A stretch of 64,000 nt of DNA from an uncultured cyanobacterium (GTDB taxonomy: Bacteria > Cyanobacteriota > Cyanobacteriia > Thermostichales > Thermostichaceae). This document shows, one piece after another, positions 43,956-53,257 of this stretch (positions are counted from its first letter, which is position 1; every line of letters starts with the position of its first letter). The notes under the pieces were generated by a model. The model was not told the origin of the DNA, made no database searches, and saw only the letters and a program-made list of their open reading frames with translations. The stretch covers positions 1-64,000 of the forward strand of contig CALFBB010000027.1 in NCBI GenBank assembly GCA_937944885.1. The letters run 5' to 3'. A program made the position numbers and the translations under genes.

Positions 43956-46064
43956 TCAGAGAGCAGCAAGCACCGATCCCGGGCGTTCGTACACTTGCCC
44001 CAAGCGGGCTAACTGCTGTACCAACAAGCTCAAGAACAAGCCCACATCCGTAACAATTCCCACCGACTCCAGGGATCCCCGATCCGCCAACTTGGTCACC
44101 ACCGCCGGGTTGATATCCACACAGATCAGCTTCACCCCTGCTGGAGTCATATTCCCTACCCCGATCGAGTGCAACATGCTAGAGAGCATCAGCACCATAT
44201 CCGCCCCCTGGATCAGGCGGGCATACTCCTGCTGCGCCTTAACCAAGTCCATCTCCGTATCCGGCAGCGGTCCATCATCCCGGATGGAACCGGCTAAAGA
44301 AAAAGGCACCTGCGCCCGAATACACTCGTAGAAGACTCCACCGGTGATCACACCTGCCTCCACTGCCGCCCGAATGCTGCCATACTTGCGAATCAGGTTA
44401 ATGGTTTTTAGGTGATGCTTGTGACCACCTTTGACGGCAGTGCCCCGCGCCAGATCCACCCCCAGGGAGGTGCCGTAGAGGTTTTGCTCCAGATCGTGCA
44501 CAGCAATGGCATTACCCCCCAACAAAGCCTGCACATAGCCCTCCCGCACCAAGGTGGCCAAATGGGATCCCCCACCCGTGTGGATCACCACCGGCCCCGC
44601 CACCACGACCGTCTTGCCACCCCGCTCCTTGATTCGGCGCAACTCCCAGGCAATTTGCTCCACCAGAATCTCCACCCGCCGCTCGCTAGATACCCCGGAT
44701 CCCATAAAGGTAAACTCCTGGGGTACCCGCTCCTTGTTGGCTTGGCGCAGGGTACGCAGCCCTTCCACTCCCACCACCACCGCATCTCCCTCCTGCAAAT
44801 CCCGAATCAGAGTGCAGTAGGCTTCCGTTCCTTTGACCACAATCACCCCATCCATCCGCTGCCGCTGCACCGGGATCCACTGACCGGCCACCCGCACCTG
44901 GGTAGGATAAATGGTGGTGACATAAAAGTCATCTGGGGCCACCCCGGCTTTTTCCACCCGTTCTAAGCGAGCATCCTGCTGGGTTTGCTCCGACAAGCGG
45001 GCGCCCCGCTCAATCAAAGCACTGAGAATCGTATCCAGCATCTCCTCAGTCGGAGCGGAAACCGCTAGCTCCGCCGTTGAGGTGCTCTGGCGCTTTTCTC
45101 CGAGGTGAAACTTGAGGATCTGGAAGCTGCCACCATTTTCCACAATGCAATCAATGGCATTGGTGAGTAAAGCACTGTCCACCAAGTGGCCCTCCAAAGT
45201 CACGGTTCGGCTCAGCACACTTGCCACCGGATCCGTTTGCGGAGCCACCGCCTCCGTGAGACGTAAGGTCAAGCACTTGGCCGCCCCACCCGCCTTCAAA
45301 AACTCTGTGAGTTCTGTCTGCAGGACCGTAAAGCCCCGCTCCTGCAGAGTAGCCTCCAGCTCCGGGCTAACCCAATTCACCAAAATCGTGCCGTTGACAT
45401 CCACAGCGTTGCAGGCAAACTGAATGGCATCCGCCTCTTGAATCGGGATCCGTTTTTCAGGCGGCACCCGCATCTCGATTAAGCGATTGGAGTAGGTATC
45501 GAAAGCCGGCGGGTAGTAGAGCAAATAGCCTTCCGAAAGCGGGCAAAAGCAGGTGTCTAGGTGATAGAAACGCTCATCCACCAGCCGCAGAGAGAGCACC
45601 TCAATTTCCAGCCACTTGGCCAGGTAGGGATGGGATTCCAGCATGGAGCGAAAGCCGTAACCGGCCCACAGCCAGCGCCCCGCCCGATCCAACAGGGCAT
45701 CACCGGCCCCCTCAAAAGCCAGTGCTGGCGGCAACTCGTAGACGGTGTACCCCTGCTTCTCAAACCAAGCCTTGAAATGAGGTTGTTCCCCCTGCCGTTC
45801 CGGGTGGTAAAAACGGCTTAACACAACAGTGGAGCCGAGAATTAACCCTGCATTGGCCGTAAAGACCATATCCGGCCATCCTTGCACAGGATCTACCAAA
45901 TGAACCTTGGCCCGCTGGCAGAGGTGCCGGTACAAAGCTTGCCATTGCTGCATCGCCCGTTCCCGTGAGCAACGATGCACATTCCCGGCCATCCAGGGAT
46001 TGATTACATAGTCCACCTCATAGTAATCAGGTGGACACATCAAATACTCAATCAGACTAGACAT
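43956..46064 (-). CDS. argZ: Arginine dihydrolase / ornithine cyclodeaminase-type bifunctional protein ArgZ (AgrE)
   Basis: 702 residues. The N-terminal guanidino-group-modifying domain keeps all residues implicated in cyanobacterial ArgZ catalysis at identical numbers: Asn22 (VINPW), Glu118 (AFEGAGD), His168 (FYHLD) and Cys264 (GGAAKCLTLR). It converts arginine to ornithine, CO2 and two NH3. The C-terminal ~350 residues belong to the TIGR00300 ornithine cyclodeaminase-like family, with 'VVVAGPVVIHTGGG', 'ALLGGNAIAVHDLEQNLYGTSLGVDL' and 'GNMTPAGVKLICVDINPAVVTKLADRGS'. In Anabaena AgrE this half yields proline from ornithine. It mobilises nitrogen from arginine or cyanophycin. It sits 69 bp downstream of rpaA on the same strand. 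Confidence 0.95.
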   Translation of the reverse strand: MSSLIEYLMCPPDYYEVDYVINPWMAGNVHRCSRERAMQQWQALYRHLCQRAKVHLVDPVQGWPDMVFTANAGLILGSTVVLSRFYHPERQGEQPHFKAWFEKQGYTVYELPPALAFEGAGDALLDRAGRWLWAGYGFRSMLESHPYLAKWLEIEVLSLRLVDERFYHLDTCFCPLSEGYLLYYPPAFDTYSNRLIEMRVPPEKRIPIQEADAIQFACNAVDVNGTILVNWVSPELEATLQERGFTVLQTELTEFLKAGGAAKCLTLRLTEAVAPQTDPVASVLSRTVTLEGHLVDSALLTNAIDCIVENGGSFQILKFHLGEKRQSTSTAELAVSAPTEEMLDTILSALIERGARLSEQTQQDARLERVEKAGVAPDDFYVTTIYPTQVRVAGQWIPVQRQRMDGVIVVKGTEAYCTLIRDLQEGDAVVVGVEGLRTLRQANKERVPQEFTFMGSGVSSERRVEILVEQIAWELRRIKERGGKTVVVAGPVVIHTGGGSHLATLVREGYVQALLGGNAIAVHDLEQNLYGTSLGVDLARGTAVKGGHKHHLKTINLIRKYGSIRAAVEAGVITGGVFYECIRAQVPFSLAGSIRDDGPLPDTEMDLVKAQQEYARLIQGADMVLMLSSMLHSIGVGNMTPAGVKLICVDINPAVVTKLADRGSLESVGIVTDVGLFLSLLVQQLARLGQVYERPGSVLAAL

Positions 46065-46133
46065 GAAAACCAGCTACCGCACCAGGAGGGTACCCCCTAG
46101 ATTAGCAGTTGATGTCGACGGCGTCTGCAACAG

Positions 46134-46886
46134 CTACTTAAGGCTCTCCTTGGCCAGTTTCGGCTCCAGCTGACCAGGCTCAGCAATGTTGGGTAACTCC
46201 AGACAATACCCTGCCCCATAAACCGTTTTGATGTATTGGGGATGACGGGGATCCGGTTCCAGCTTGGTGCGCAGGTGGCGGATGTGGACGCGAATTGTTT
46301 CAATGTCATCATCCGGCTCGTAGCCCCACACCTCCTGCAAAATTTCGCTGGGAGAAACCGTCTGGCCGTGGCGCTGCATCAAGCAGTGAAGCAGATCAAA
46401 CTCAAGGTGGGTGAGCTTAATGGTCTTGCCAAACCAGAGCACCTCAAAGCGCTCCGGCACCAAAGTGAGGGGCCCATAGCTGAGAATCTCGCTGTGCTTG
46501 GCCGTCTGCGGGATCCGATCCGAGCGGCGTAACAAAGCCCGTACCCGCACCAGCAACTCCTGCACCTCAAAGGGCTTGGTGAGGTAGTCGTCTGCCCCGG
46601 CGTTGAAGCCCTCAATCTTATCCTGAGTTTGTCCAAGGGCAGTAAGCATCAAGATGGGAATCTCACTGGTACGCTCTTCCCGACGCAAGCGCTGACAGAC
46701 AGTCAAACCATCCACTTGTGGCAGCATCAGATCCAAAATGATCAGGTCAGGGAGCACTTGTAAGGCCATTGCCTGCCCGCGTACCCCATCGCTAGCTTTT
46801 ACCACTTCGTAGCCCGCTAACTCTAGGTTGATGCGCAGGATATCCAGGATAGAAGGGTCATCTTCAATGATGAGTATACGAGCCAT
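46134..46886 (-). CDS. rpaA: Response regulator RpaA (circadian output / phycobilisome association)
   Basis: 250 residues. Receiver '[25 protein letters not shown]' with phosphoacceptor Asp52 ('[13 protein letters not shown]'), '[33 protein letters not shown]', then the OmpR-type winged helix '[61 protein letters not shown]' in segments matching cyanobacterial RpaA. It is phosphorylated through SasA/CikA under KaiABC control and drives dusk-phased genes. It also affects energy transfer from phycobilisomes to photosystem I. No kinase gene is adjacent. Confidence 0.94.
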   Translation of the reverse strand: MARILIIEDDPSILDILRINLELAGYEVVKASDGVRGQAMALQVLPDLIILDLMLPQVDGLTVCQRLRREERTSEIPILMLTALGQTQDKIEGFNAGADDYLTKPFEVQELLVRVRALLRRSDRIPQTAKHSEILSYGPLTLVPERFEVLWFGKTIKLTHLEFDLLHCLMQRHGQTVSPSEILQEVWGYEPDDDIETIRVHIRHLRTKLEPDPRHPQYIKTVYGAGYCLELPNIAEPGQLEPKLAKESLK

Positions 46887-47345
46887 AAGTCAGAGTGCAG
46901 CCCAGACTGCAGATAAAGCGTTTTTGTTAAATGTGCTGACGAAGAGTCCAAAGCTTTACGACTCAAAGTTTACTTAATTTTACCGCCATTGCAAATCTCC
47001 TGCCGAAGGCGCTGTGTTGCTGTCTCTTGTGTTTGTCTACACCAGGCTGCACCTTCCCCTAGAGCAGATGTTGGATAAACCTTAATCAACAGAGTCAGGT
47101 GAGGTAATCGGTGACTCAGTTCCCTATCCCTTCCAGAGCAGAGCAGCACCCCGCTACACCTCAGCCGTGGTTGCCCCCAACTCGGGCACTTCGGGGGCGA
47201 AGTCCTTTGCACAGGCTGCGCCACTGGGAGAGGGCGAGGTTTCCCATCAACTAGCTCAAACTGATTGGCCTGTCAGTGTCCTGCCAAGACCCCCAGACCG
47301 GAGTAAGTGATCGCAGATCCGGGATCATGCAGCTGGGAATGAGCA
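46887..47345. other. Spacer between the NIL-ferredoxin gene and rpaA
   Basis: 459 bp holding the presumed rpaA promoter. A perfect hairpin ACTTCG-GGGG-CGAAGT lies at 47188-47203 with no T run on either side. A minus-strand open frame (46970-47224) is low in protein-like features and is rejected. No small RNA recognised. Confidence 0.5.
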
Positions 47346-47750
47346 TCAAAGGTTGGTGCTAATCGCCCCGACAGGGCAGGTAGGTATACACTGTTCACAC
47401 ATAACACAGCGGCTACGTAAAAACTCTAGCTTCCACTCCGGAGCGGAGATTCTTAGAGCTTCTGTTGGGCAAACTCCCGTGCACAAACCACAGTCCACGC
47501 ACAGATGCGGGTCGATCTGAATCTCTTTGGTTCGTTCTGCTACCTCAATCCCCAAAGATTGCACCCACTCCAGGCTAGCCTCCACCTGGTCGATATCCCC
47601 CGAAAGCTCCACCACAAGAGTGCCCACCTCATCTGGGTCTACTCGTGCTCGCACAATGTTGGCCGCTACGTCAAAATCCTTAGCCAACCGATAGGTAAGA
47701 GGTACATTCACCAAATGGCGAGGAAAAATTAGCGTCACTCGTTTGCGCAC
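47346..47750 (-). CDS. NIL domain-containing 2x[4Fe-4S] ferredoxin-type protein
   Basis: 134 residues. An N-terminal ACT-like NIL domain (about 1-75: 'VTLIFPRHLVNVPLTYRLAKDFDVAANIVRARVD', 'GTLVVELSGDIDQVEASLEWVQSLGIEV') is fused to two bacterial-type cluster motifs, CVDCGLCTGVCP and CVMCEQCIPTCP. NIL domains otherwise occur in the methionine ABC transporter ATPase. In cyanobacteria and plants the NIL-ferredoxin is conserved and its role is unsettled (sulfur or redox metabolism suspected). Confidence 0.92.
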   Translation of the reverse strand: MRKRVTLIFPRHLVNVPLTYRLAKDFDVAANIVRARVDPDEVGTLVVELSGDIDQVEASLEWVQSLGIEVAERTKEIQIDPHLCVDCGLCTGVCPTEALRISAPEWKLEFLRSRCVMCEQCIPTCPVGAISTNL

Positions 47751-48072
47751 CGCTGTTGATCCCGCAATAACTCTTTCCAGTATGACAAGTCCAAGCTGCT
47801 CTCATCTTGCCAGAGTAGCACCCCCACTCAGCCCACCCATCAAAAAGCTCCCCTTACAAATCAAGGGAGCCAAATAGAGCTAAAGGGCTAAACATCTGAA
47901 AATAGGTCGTGACAGATACCAGTTACAAATTTTCTCTATATACCAACCAAATGAGTAGTAAAAGCTTTGAAAACTAAACAGTCATTGATAATCAAGCAAC
48001 GACATATCCTCTAGCTGGTTCCATAGGTGGAGCATTGGGTCTATCTTCATTCAAACAATTTAACCTACTAAC
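47751..48072. other. Spacer downstream of cysS
   Basis: 322 bp. It contains the cysS terminator (47842-47870, separate entry). The portion from 47880 to 48060 is AT-rich with no gene that I can support. Confidence 0.55.
47842..47870 (-). terminator. Intrinsic terminator downstream of cysS
   Basis: Read on the minus strand: GCTCCCTT-GATTTGT-AAGGGGAGC with one bulge, directly followed by TTTTTGATGGG. It is oriented to stop transcripts from cysS, about 200 bp beyond its stop codon. Confidence 0.75.
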
Positions 48073-49638
48073 CTATTCTAATAGCCAGCGGGTAGTACCG
48101 TCCTTTTGATCGATGAGGGTGATCCCTCGTTGCTTCAGCTGATCCCGGATCCGATCTGCTTCTGAGAAGTTTTTTGCTCTGCGGGCTGCCAAACGTTGAG
48201 CGATCAGCTCCTCAATATCTTCTGGCTGTAACGATTCTGTCTTACTCTCTTCTGGTTCTGAACTCTGTAACTGTTGTGGGTGAACCGCTTCCACCACAAA
48301 CCCTAAAGTCTCCAAAATCTCTAATAGAGCAGCACTTTTCTGCTTTAAAACTTCCAATTCCAGATGAGTCTGACCTTGGTGGATCAATAGATTGTGTTCA
48401 CGGGTGAGTTCTTTGGCCAACTCAAAAGCTATGGCCAGAGCTCCAGGTGTACCAAAATCATCATCCATAGCCGATGCAAAGGCCTGGATTGCCCCCGTCT
48501 CTGAGGACACTCCGGAACTGTCCTTGTTAAACTGCTGTGCCGCTTGGATCCCTTTGTGGAGGGTTTCCCAGCCGCGGCTAGCCGCCTGCATGGCTGCCTC
48601 CGTCAGATCAATCGGGCTGCGGTAGTGGGTCTGGAGAAGAAACAGGCGCAGAGCCATGGGATGGTAGACGGTGAGGGCTTGTCTCAAGGTGGTGAAGTTG
48701 CCCAAAGACTTGGACATTTTCTCCCCGTTGATGTTGAGAAAACCATTGTGTAGCCAGTATTTGGCCATGGGCTTACCGACTATCGGTTCCGATTGGGCCA
48801 GCTCATTCTCGTGGTGAGGAAAAATCAGGTCGGCTCCCCCGGCGTGGATGTCAATGTGCTCCCCTAGGGTCTCTCGGACCATGGCAGAGCATTCAATGTG
48901 CCAGCCCGGTCGCCCCCACCCCCAAGGGGACTCAAAGCCGGGCTCTGTGGTTGGGGCAGCCTTCCAAAGGGCAAAATCAAAGGGATCCTGTTTGTCAGCC
49001 CCTTCTTCTCCCACCCGGCCACTGGCCCCGGCCTCCATATCCTGCAACTTGCGCCCGGAGAGTTGACCATAATCCGAAAATTTACGGACAGAGTAATAAA
49101 CATCATAGGCAGGAGGGGATAAATCTGCTTCTGCAGTGGAAGAGAATTTGGCTCTCTTTTGCATAGGATTCCTAACCCGATAGGCAAAGCCTTTGAGTTC
49201 CAAAGATTCAATTAACTCAAACATTGCCTGCAAGGATTGAGTTGCCCTTGGATAGAGGTCGGCTCGCTTAATGTTCAGGCGATCCATATCCTGGAAGTAC
49301 TCTGCTATAAAGCGTTCTGCCACCGATTGCATCGATTCTCCACGTTCTAAAGCCCGCTTGAGAATCTTGTCATCAACATCTGTAAAATTCTGCACATACT
49401 GTACTTGATATCCACGCCACTCCAGGTAGCGGCGCACCATGTCCCAGACCACATAAGTACGCGCATGGCCGAGGTGGCAGAAATCGTAAACGGTAACCCC
49501 GCAGACATACATGCGCACCCATGGTTTCTCTGAGGAAGACGAGTTCGCAATGCTACTCGGATCAGCAGATAGAGAAAGCGGATGAAACACTTCCTTGCGG
49601 CGGGTCAATGTATTGTAGACAACCAAACTCATTGGCAT
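48073..49638 (-). CDS. cysS: Cysteinyl-tRNA synthetase
   Basis: 521 residues. 'VRMYVCGVTVYDFCHLGHARTYVVWD' carries the zinc-binding Cys and the HIGH-like HLGHA. 'KMSKSLGNFTTLRQAL' is the KMSKS loop. 'WHIECSAM' and 'HAGGADLIFPHHENELAQSE' supply the other zinc ligands. Slightly longer than average because of a ~20-residue insertion after 'SLSADPS' (about 22-38) and another near residue 170-200. The C-terminal 'AQRLAARRAKNFSEADRIRDQLKQRGITLID' is typical. Confidence 0.96.
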   Translation of the reverse strand: MPMSLVVYNTLTRRKEVFHPLSLSADPSSIANSSSSEKPWVRMYVCGVTVYDFCHLGHARTYVVWDMVRRYLEWRGYQVQYVQNFTDVDDKILKRALERGESMQSVAERFIAEYFQDMDRLNIKRADLYPRATQSLQAMFELIESLELKGFAYRVRNPMQKRAKFSSTAEADLSPPAYDVYYSVRKFSDYGQLSGRKLQDMEAGASGRVGEEGADKQDPFDFALWKAAPTTEPGFESPWGWGRPGWHIECSAMVRETLGEHIDIHAGGADLIFPHHENELAQSEPIVGKPMAKYWLHNGFLNINGEKMSKSLGNFTTLRQALTVYHPMALRLFLLQTHYRSPIDLTEAAMQAASRGWETLHKGIQAAQQFNKDSSGVSSETGAIQAFASAMDDDFGTPGALAIAFELAKELTREHNLLIHQGQTHLELEVLKQKSAALLEILETLGFVVEAVHPQQLQSSEPEESKTESLQPEDIEELIAQRLAARRAKNFSEADRIRDQLKQRGITLIDQKDGTTRWLLE

Positions 49639-49963
49639 CCTTAATTTGTAGTTTCAGCTACAGCAAAATCGGCTTCCTGTGCCCAAAAAAGATGTCGGTG
49701 TATTCTGCCTAACATTGGATAGAAGCCTCGAAAAATATCTGTGCAGCTAACGGCTGGGATCCTTGCGGGATAAGCGTTATGGCTGAAATTACCTGCGAAG
49801 GCTTGTCTAGATTTGTTAACTACGGTACTCTAACCTGAGTGCAAATTGACCTGTTCACTTTCCAACTCCCTTCGTTCCCGGTGGCCTTGTCAGTGCTTAG
49901 CGCCAACGGGTTGCTGTTTTTATTTTCACCTCTTCTCTTGCGCTCTAGTATCAGTCTGTTTGT
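49639..49963. other. Intergenic region between divergent cysS and the LysM/M23 gene
   Basis: 325 bp that must contain two promoters. No T-box, terminator or small gene was recognised. A short minus-strand open frame across 49820-50005 looks like chance. Confidence 0.5.
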
Positions 49964-51721
49964 GTGAGGACGCCCTTGAGACCTACGCTCTCGAATCCCC
50001 AGCATAGGGAACCGGACTCCAGCGGTGCTGCCGTGAGCACCCTTTCTAGCCCAGACCGAGCTCTTCCTGCTGGGATCCCTTCTGAAGACTCATGGATTGC
50101 CCGGGAAGATCAAGCTCCCTTTGCAGATTCCCTTTCAGATTCCCCCTCCAGGCTGAGGCTGGCGGGGTTTGCCCTATCCCTTGGTTTAACCGGGCTGGTA
50201 TGGCTGCTTAAGGTAGAGTCGGATCCCTACGCAGAATCTGCAGAGTCTTTGGAGATTCCGGCGTGGGATCCCCAGCAGGCGATTCCGGATCCTCTTTCGG
50301 ATGAGGCGCAAGAGGATAAACCGAATGCCTCAGGCCGGCGCATCTACCCTGTTTGGGCCACCGGGCTTTTGCTGATGTTGGGTTTGGCCGGAGTCGCCAC
50401 GCTGCAGCAGCGACAACTACATCGCCAACCCTTGACCTTGCTTTCTCCGGCGATAGAGCGGGTCTCACCTTCGGTGCACACGCTATCGGGGGCTTTGCAG
50501 CAAAACTACGACCTCAAAAAGGCCCAGCTGCGGGAAGCGTTTCAAGAAGGCTTGATTCCCACTGGAGAGGGAGCCAGGGGTATTCTCGAGCACGAGATTC
50601 AGCCGGGAGAAACCCTTTGGCAACTGACCCAGATGTATCAGTTGGATGCTGCTGCCATTACGGTTTCCAATGGCATTCAGGCCGATACACCCCTGGAGCC
50701 GGGGCAAACCTTGTGGATCCCTAGTCAGTCGGGACTGGTTTACACCGTTAAACAGGGAGATACCCTTGAGGGTATAGCCAATCGTTATCAGGTTTCGCAG
50801 CAGCAGATCATTGCCGCCACCCCTCTTGATCGACCTGAGTATTTACGTATTGGTCAGCGCCTACTCATTCCCGGCGATGTGGGCGAGTTGATCAAGCGGC
50901 AGAAAGAGATGATGGCTGCCCAAAAAGCTCGGGAAGAGGAAGAACGCCGCCGTCGAGAAGAAGAGGCGCTGCGCCGAGCTGAGGAACAAGCCCGTCAGGA
51001 AGCCGAACGGCAGCGTCTGGCGGAAGAAGCGCGACGGCAAGCCGAACAAGAACGCCAGGCCCAAGCTGCCCTGCTAGCCAGTGGATCCCTGACCCACACT
51101 GTTAGCTCTGGGGACACGATTGAGCGTATTGCCGCCCGTTATGGAGTAACCCAGCGCTCCATTATTCAGGCCAACAACCTCCGTAATCCCCATTGGCTGC
51201 GCATTGGCCAGCGTCTGACAATTCCAGCACCGGGTACACAGCCTGCCCAAGCCCCGGCTCCACAACCTCAGTCTCAACGCCAAGCTCAACCGGCACCCGC
51301 CGTGGCGCCCCCTCAAGCTCCCCCTCAAGCTCCCCCTCAAGCCCGCCGTAGTGGTTTTATCTGGCCTGTTTCTGGGCAGATTACCTCTGGTTTTGGCTAT
51401 CGTCGCGGGCGTTTTCATGCCGGGGTGGATATCCCTGGTCCCGTGGGATCCCCGATTGTGGCAGTGATGGAGGGAACTGTGATTTTTGCTGGTAATGGCG
51501 GCGATGGCTATGGCAACCGGGTGGATATTCGCCACCCCAACGGGATAGTTACCCGCTACGCCCATGGGCATCAGATTTATGTGTCCAAGGGCCAGTATGT
51601 GCAGCAGGGACAAACGATCATGAGTCGGGGGAGCACCGGCTGGAGCACCGGCCCTCACCTGCACTTTGAAGTGCGCCCTGGGGGGGGAGCACCGGTGGAT
51701 CCCCGACCTTATTTGCCCTAA
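49964..51721 (+). CDS. Membrane-anchored LysM x3 / M23 metallopeptidase family protein
   Basis: 585 residues from GTG 49964. GTG 50033 is an alternative. Hydrophobic segments lie at about 66-83 and 129-147. LysM units lie near 207-252 ('IQPGETLWQLTQMYQLD'), 258-303 ('VKQGDTLEGIANRYQVS') and 378-422 ('VSSGDTIERIAARYGVT'). A charged coiled coil (about 312-372) lies between LysM 2 and 3, and a Pro/Gln/Ala linker has a 12-bp triplicated unit. The M23 domain (about 462-585) keeps HAGVD and HLHFE, so zinc binding seems intact. It likely cleaves or remodels peptidoglycan at the cell envelope, as NlpD/EnvC-like division factors do. Confidence 0.9.
   Translation: MRTPLRPTLSNPQHREPDSSGAAVSTLSSPDRALPAGIPSEDSWIAREDQAPFADSLSDSPSRLRLAGFALSLGLTGLVWLLKVESDPYAESAESLEIPAWDPQQAIPDPLSDEAQEDKPNASGRRIYPVWATGLLLMLGLAGVATLQQRQLHRQPLTLLSPAIERVSPSVHTLSGALQQNYDLKKAQLREAFQEGLIPTGEGARGILEHEIQPGETLWQLTQMYQLDAAAITVSNGIQADTPLEPGQTLWIPSQSGLVYTVKQGDTLEGIANRYQVSQQQIIAATPLDRPEYLRIGQRLLIPGDVGELIKRQKEMMAAQKAREEEERRRREEEALRRAEEQARQEAERQRLAEEARRQAEQERQAQAALLASGSLTHTVSSGDTIERIAARYGVTQRSIIQANNLRNPHWLRIGQRLTIPAPGTQPAQAPAPQPQSQRQAQPAPAVAPPQAPPQAPPQARRSGFIWPVSGQITSGFGYRRGRFHAGVDIPGPVGSPIVAVMEGTVIFAGNGGDGYGNRVDIRHPNGIVTRYAHGHQIYVSKGQYVQQGQTIMSRGSTGWSTGPHLHFEVRPGGGAPVDPRPYLP
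51308..51343. repeat. 12-bp tandem repeat x3 in the linker of the M23 protein
   Basis: CCCCCTCAAGC(T/C) three times in frame, encoding repeated Pro-Pro-Gln-Ala in the linker before the peptidase domain. Confidence 0.9.
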
Positions 51722-51784
51722 GCTCAGCCGGTTGGGTAACAAAAATTGTTAGCCTAAAGGCAGTCATCTCCATACCGTAGGAAC

Positions 51785-53104
51785 ATGCCGATGCAGTGGG
51801 TGAATGTACTCTCCCAGCTCCCCTCCCTAGAAGCGGCTCTGCGGCAAGTGGCGGAAGAGGCCAAGGCAAAGCTTCAGGCAGCACAACTCAAAAGTGCCCT
51901 GGAGCAACAGGTGCAAAGGGTGGGATCCGGAACTTTACCTGGAGTGCTGACGGGGTATGCGCCCTCTCAGCCACTGCGCCCTAGCCTTGGCATCCTGTTT
52001 GTATCAGCCGCCTTTGCCAGTGAATACATTCGGGTGTTGCCACTGCTGTCGGAGCTCCTGGAGGTTGAGGTTTTGATTGGGTGTTCAGGAGCAGGCATTG
52101 TCGGCGGGGGCCAGGAAATCGAAGATGGTCCGGCTCTCTCTTTATCACTGGCGGTGCTGCCGGATGCAGTAGCTCATCCTTTCCATTTGCAAGCCAATCA
52201 ACTGCCGGATTTGGATGCACCCCCTTCGGCTTGGACCGATTTGATTGGGGTATCTCCGCAAACCAAGCCGAATTTCTTGATTCTGGCGGATGGATTTTCC
52301 TCCCGTGTTTCGGAACTGCTACAGGGTTTAGACTTTGCCTATCCCGATGCAGTTAAGGTGGGGGGATTGGCCAGTGGCGGTCGTAACCCTAAGAGCAATG
52401 CCTTGTTTTTAGTGGATGCTCGCACGCCAACGCCGCGGCGGGAGATGTATCGACAGGGAACGGTAGGGATAGCCCTTTACGGGAATGTACTCCTGGAGGC
52501 AGTGGTAGCGCAGGGGTGTCGCCCAATTGGGGATCCCTTGCGGGTTACCGAAGCAGAAGGGAATGTAATTCTAGGGTTGGAGGGGCGTGCTCCATTGTCT
52601 TTGTTGCAAGAGCTAGCAGAACGGCTCAGCCCTGCAGATCAGCAGTTAGCCCGTCACTCCCTCTTCATTGGCCTGTTGATGGATGAATTCAAGCAGAAGC
52701 CAACCCCAGGGGACTTTCTGATCCGGGTAATTTTGGGCATCGACCCACGGGTGGGAGCTATAGCAATTGGGGATCGGGTGCGCCCCGGCCAAACGGTGCA
52801 ATTTCATCTGCGGGATGCTCGGACATCAGCGGAAGATTTGCGCTGGGCCCTGAGCCGCTACCGAAAAGAACAGTCTACCGAGCCTAAACCGGATCCCTGC
52901 GCAGCCTTAATGTTTGCCTGCCTGGGGCGAGGTCAAGGGCTGTACGGCACGCCCCATTTCGATTCGCAACAATTTCGAGAATTGGTAGGGGATATACCAC
53001 TGGGGGGCTTTTTCTGTAACGGCGAGATTGGTCCGGTAGGGGGAACCACTTTTCTCCACGGCTACACTTCCTGCTTCGCCATTGTCCGCCCTGTTCATCG
53101 GTAA
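51785..53104 (+). CDS. FIST domain signal-transduction protein
   Basis: 439 residues. FIST N-terminal domain (about 60-240): 'PSLGILFVSAAFASEYIRVLPLLSELLEVEVLIGCSGAGIVGGGQEIEDGPALSLSLAVL' in pieces, 'NFLILADGFSSRVSELLQGLDFAYPDAVKVGGLASGG', 'GTVGIALYGNVLLEAVVAQGCRPIGDPLRVT'. FIST C-terminal domain (about 255-430): 'FLIRVILGIDPRVGAIAIGDRVRPGQTVQFHLRDARTS', 'FACLGRGQGLYG' and 'PLGGFFCNGEIGPVGGTTFLHGYTSC'. FIST proteins are proposed sensory input modules for small ligands. Here the protein stands alone with no kinase or cyclase fused. An N-terminal amphipathic helix (about 15-45) may mediate oligomerisation. Confidence 0.9.
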   Translation: MPMQWVNVLSQLPSLEAALRQVAEEAKAKLQAAQLKSALEQQVQRVGSGTLPGVLTGYAPSQPLRPSLGILFVSAAFASEYIRVLPLLSELLEVEVLIGCSGAGIVGGGQEIEDGPALSLSLAVLPDAVAHPFHLQANQLPDLDAPPSAWTDLIGVSPQTKPNFLILADGFSSRVSELLQGLDFAYPDAVKVGGLASGGRNPKSNALFLVDARTPTPRREMYRQGTVGIALYGNVLLEAVVAQGCRPIGDPLRVTEAEGNVILGLEGRAPLSLLQELAERLSPADQQLARHSLFIGLLMDEFKQKPTPGDFLIRVILGIDPRVGAIAIGDRVRPGQTVQFHLRDARTSAEDLRWALSRYRKEQSTEPKPDPCAALMFACLGRGQGLYGTPHFDSQQFRELVGDIPLGGFFCNGEIGPVGGTTFLHGYTSCFAIVRPVHR

Positions 53105-53257
53105 GGGGTTCCTGACCACGCGATCAGAAGTTACAACGGGATAGCGAGTAGCTGGGCGCTCCGACAAGGTTACTGTTTACCCAATTCCAATTCTCACAAT
53201 TCTTTGAGATAGCGCTGCAGATAGCCCGGTTGGTAATGTTGAAACTGAGGCAACCCC

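Noticed and set aside
46970-47224. Minus-strand frame upstream of rpaA
   Set aside because: It lacks a ribosome site and protein-like pattern.
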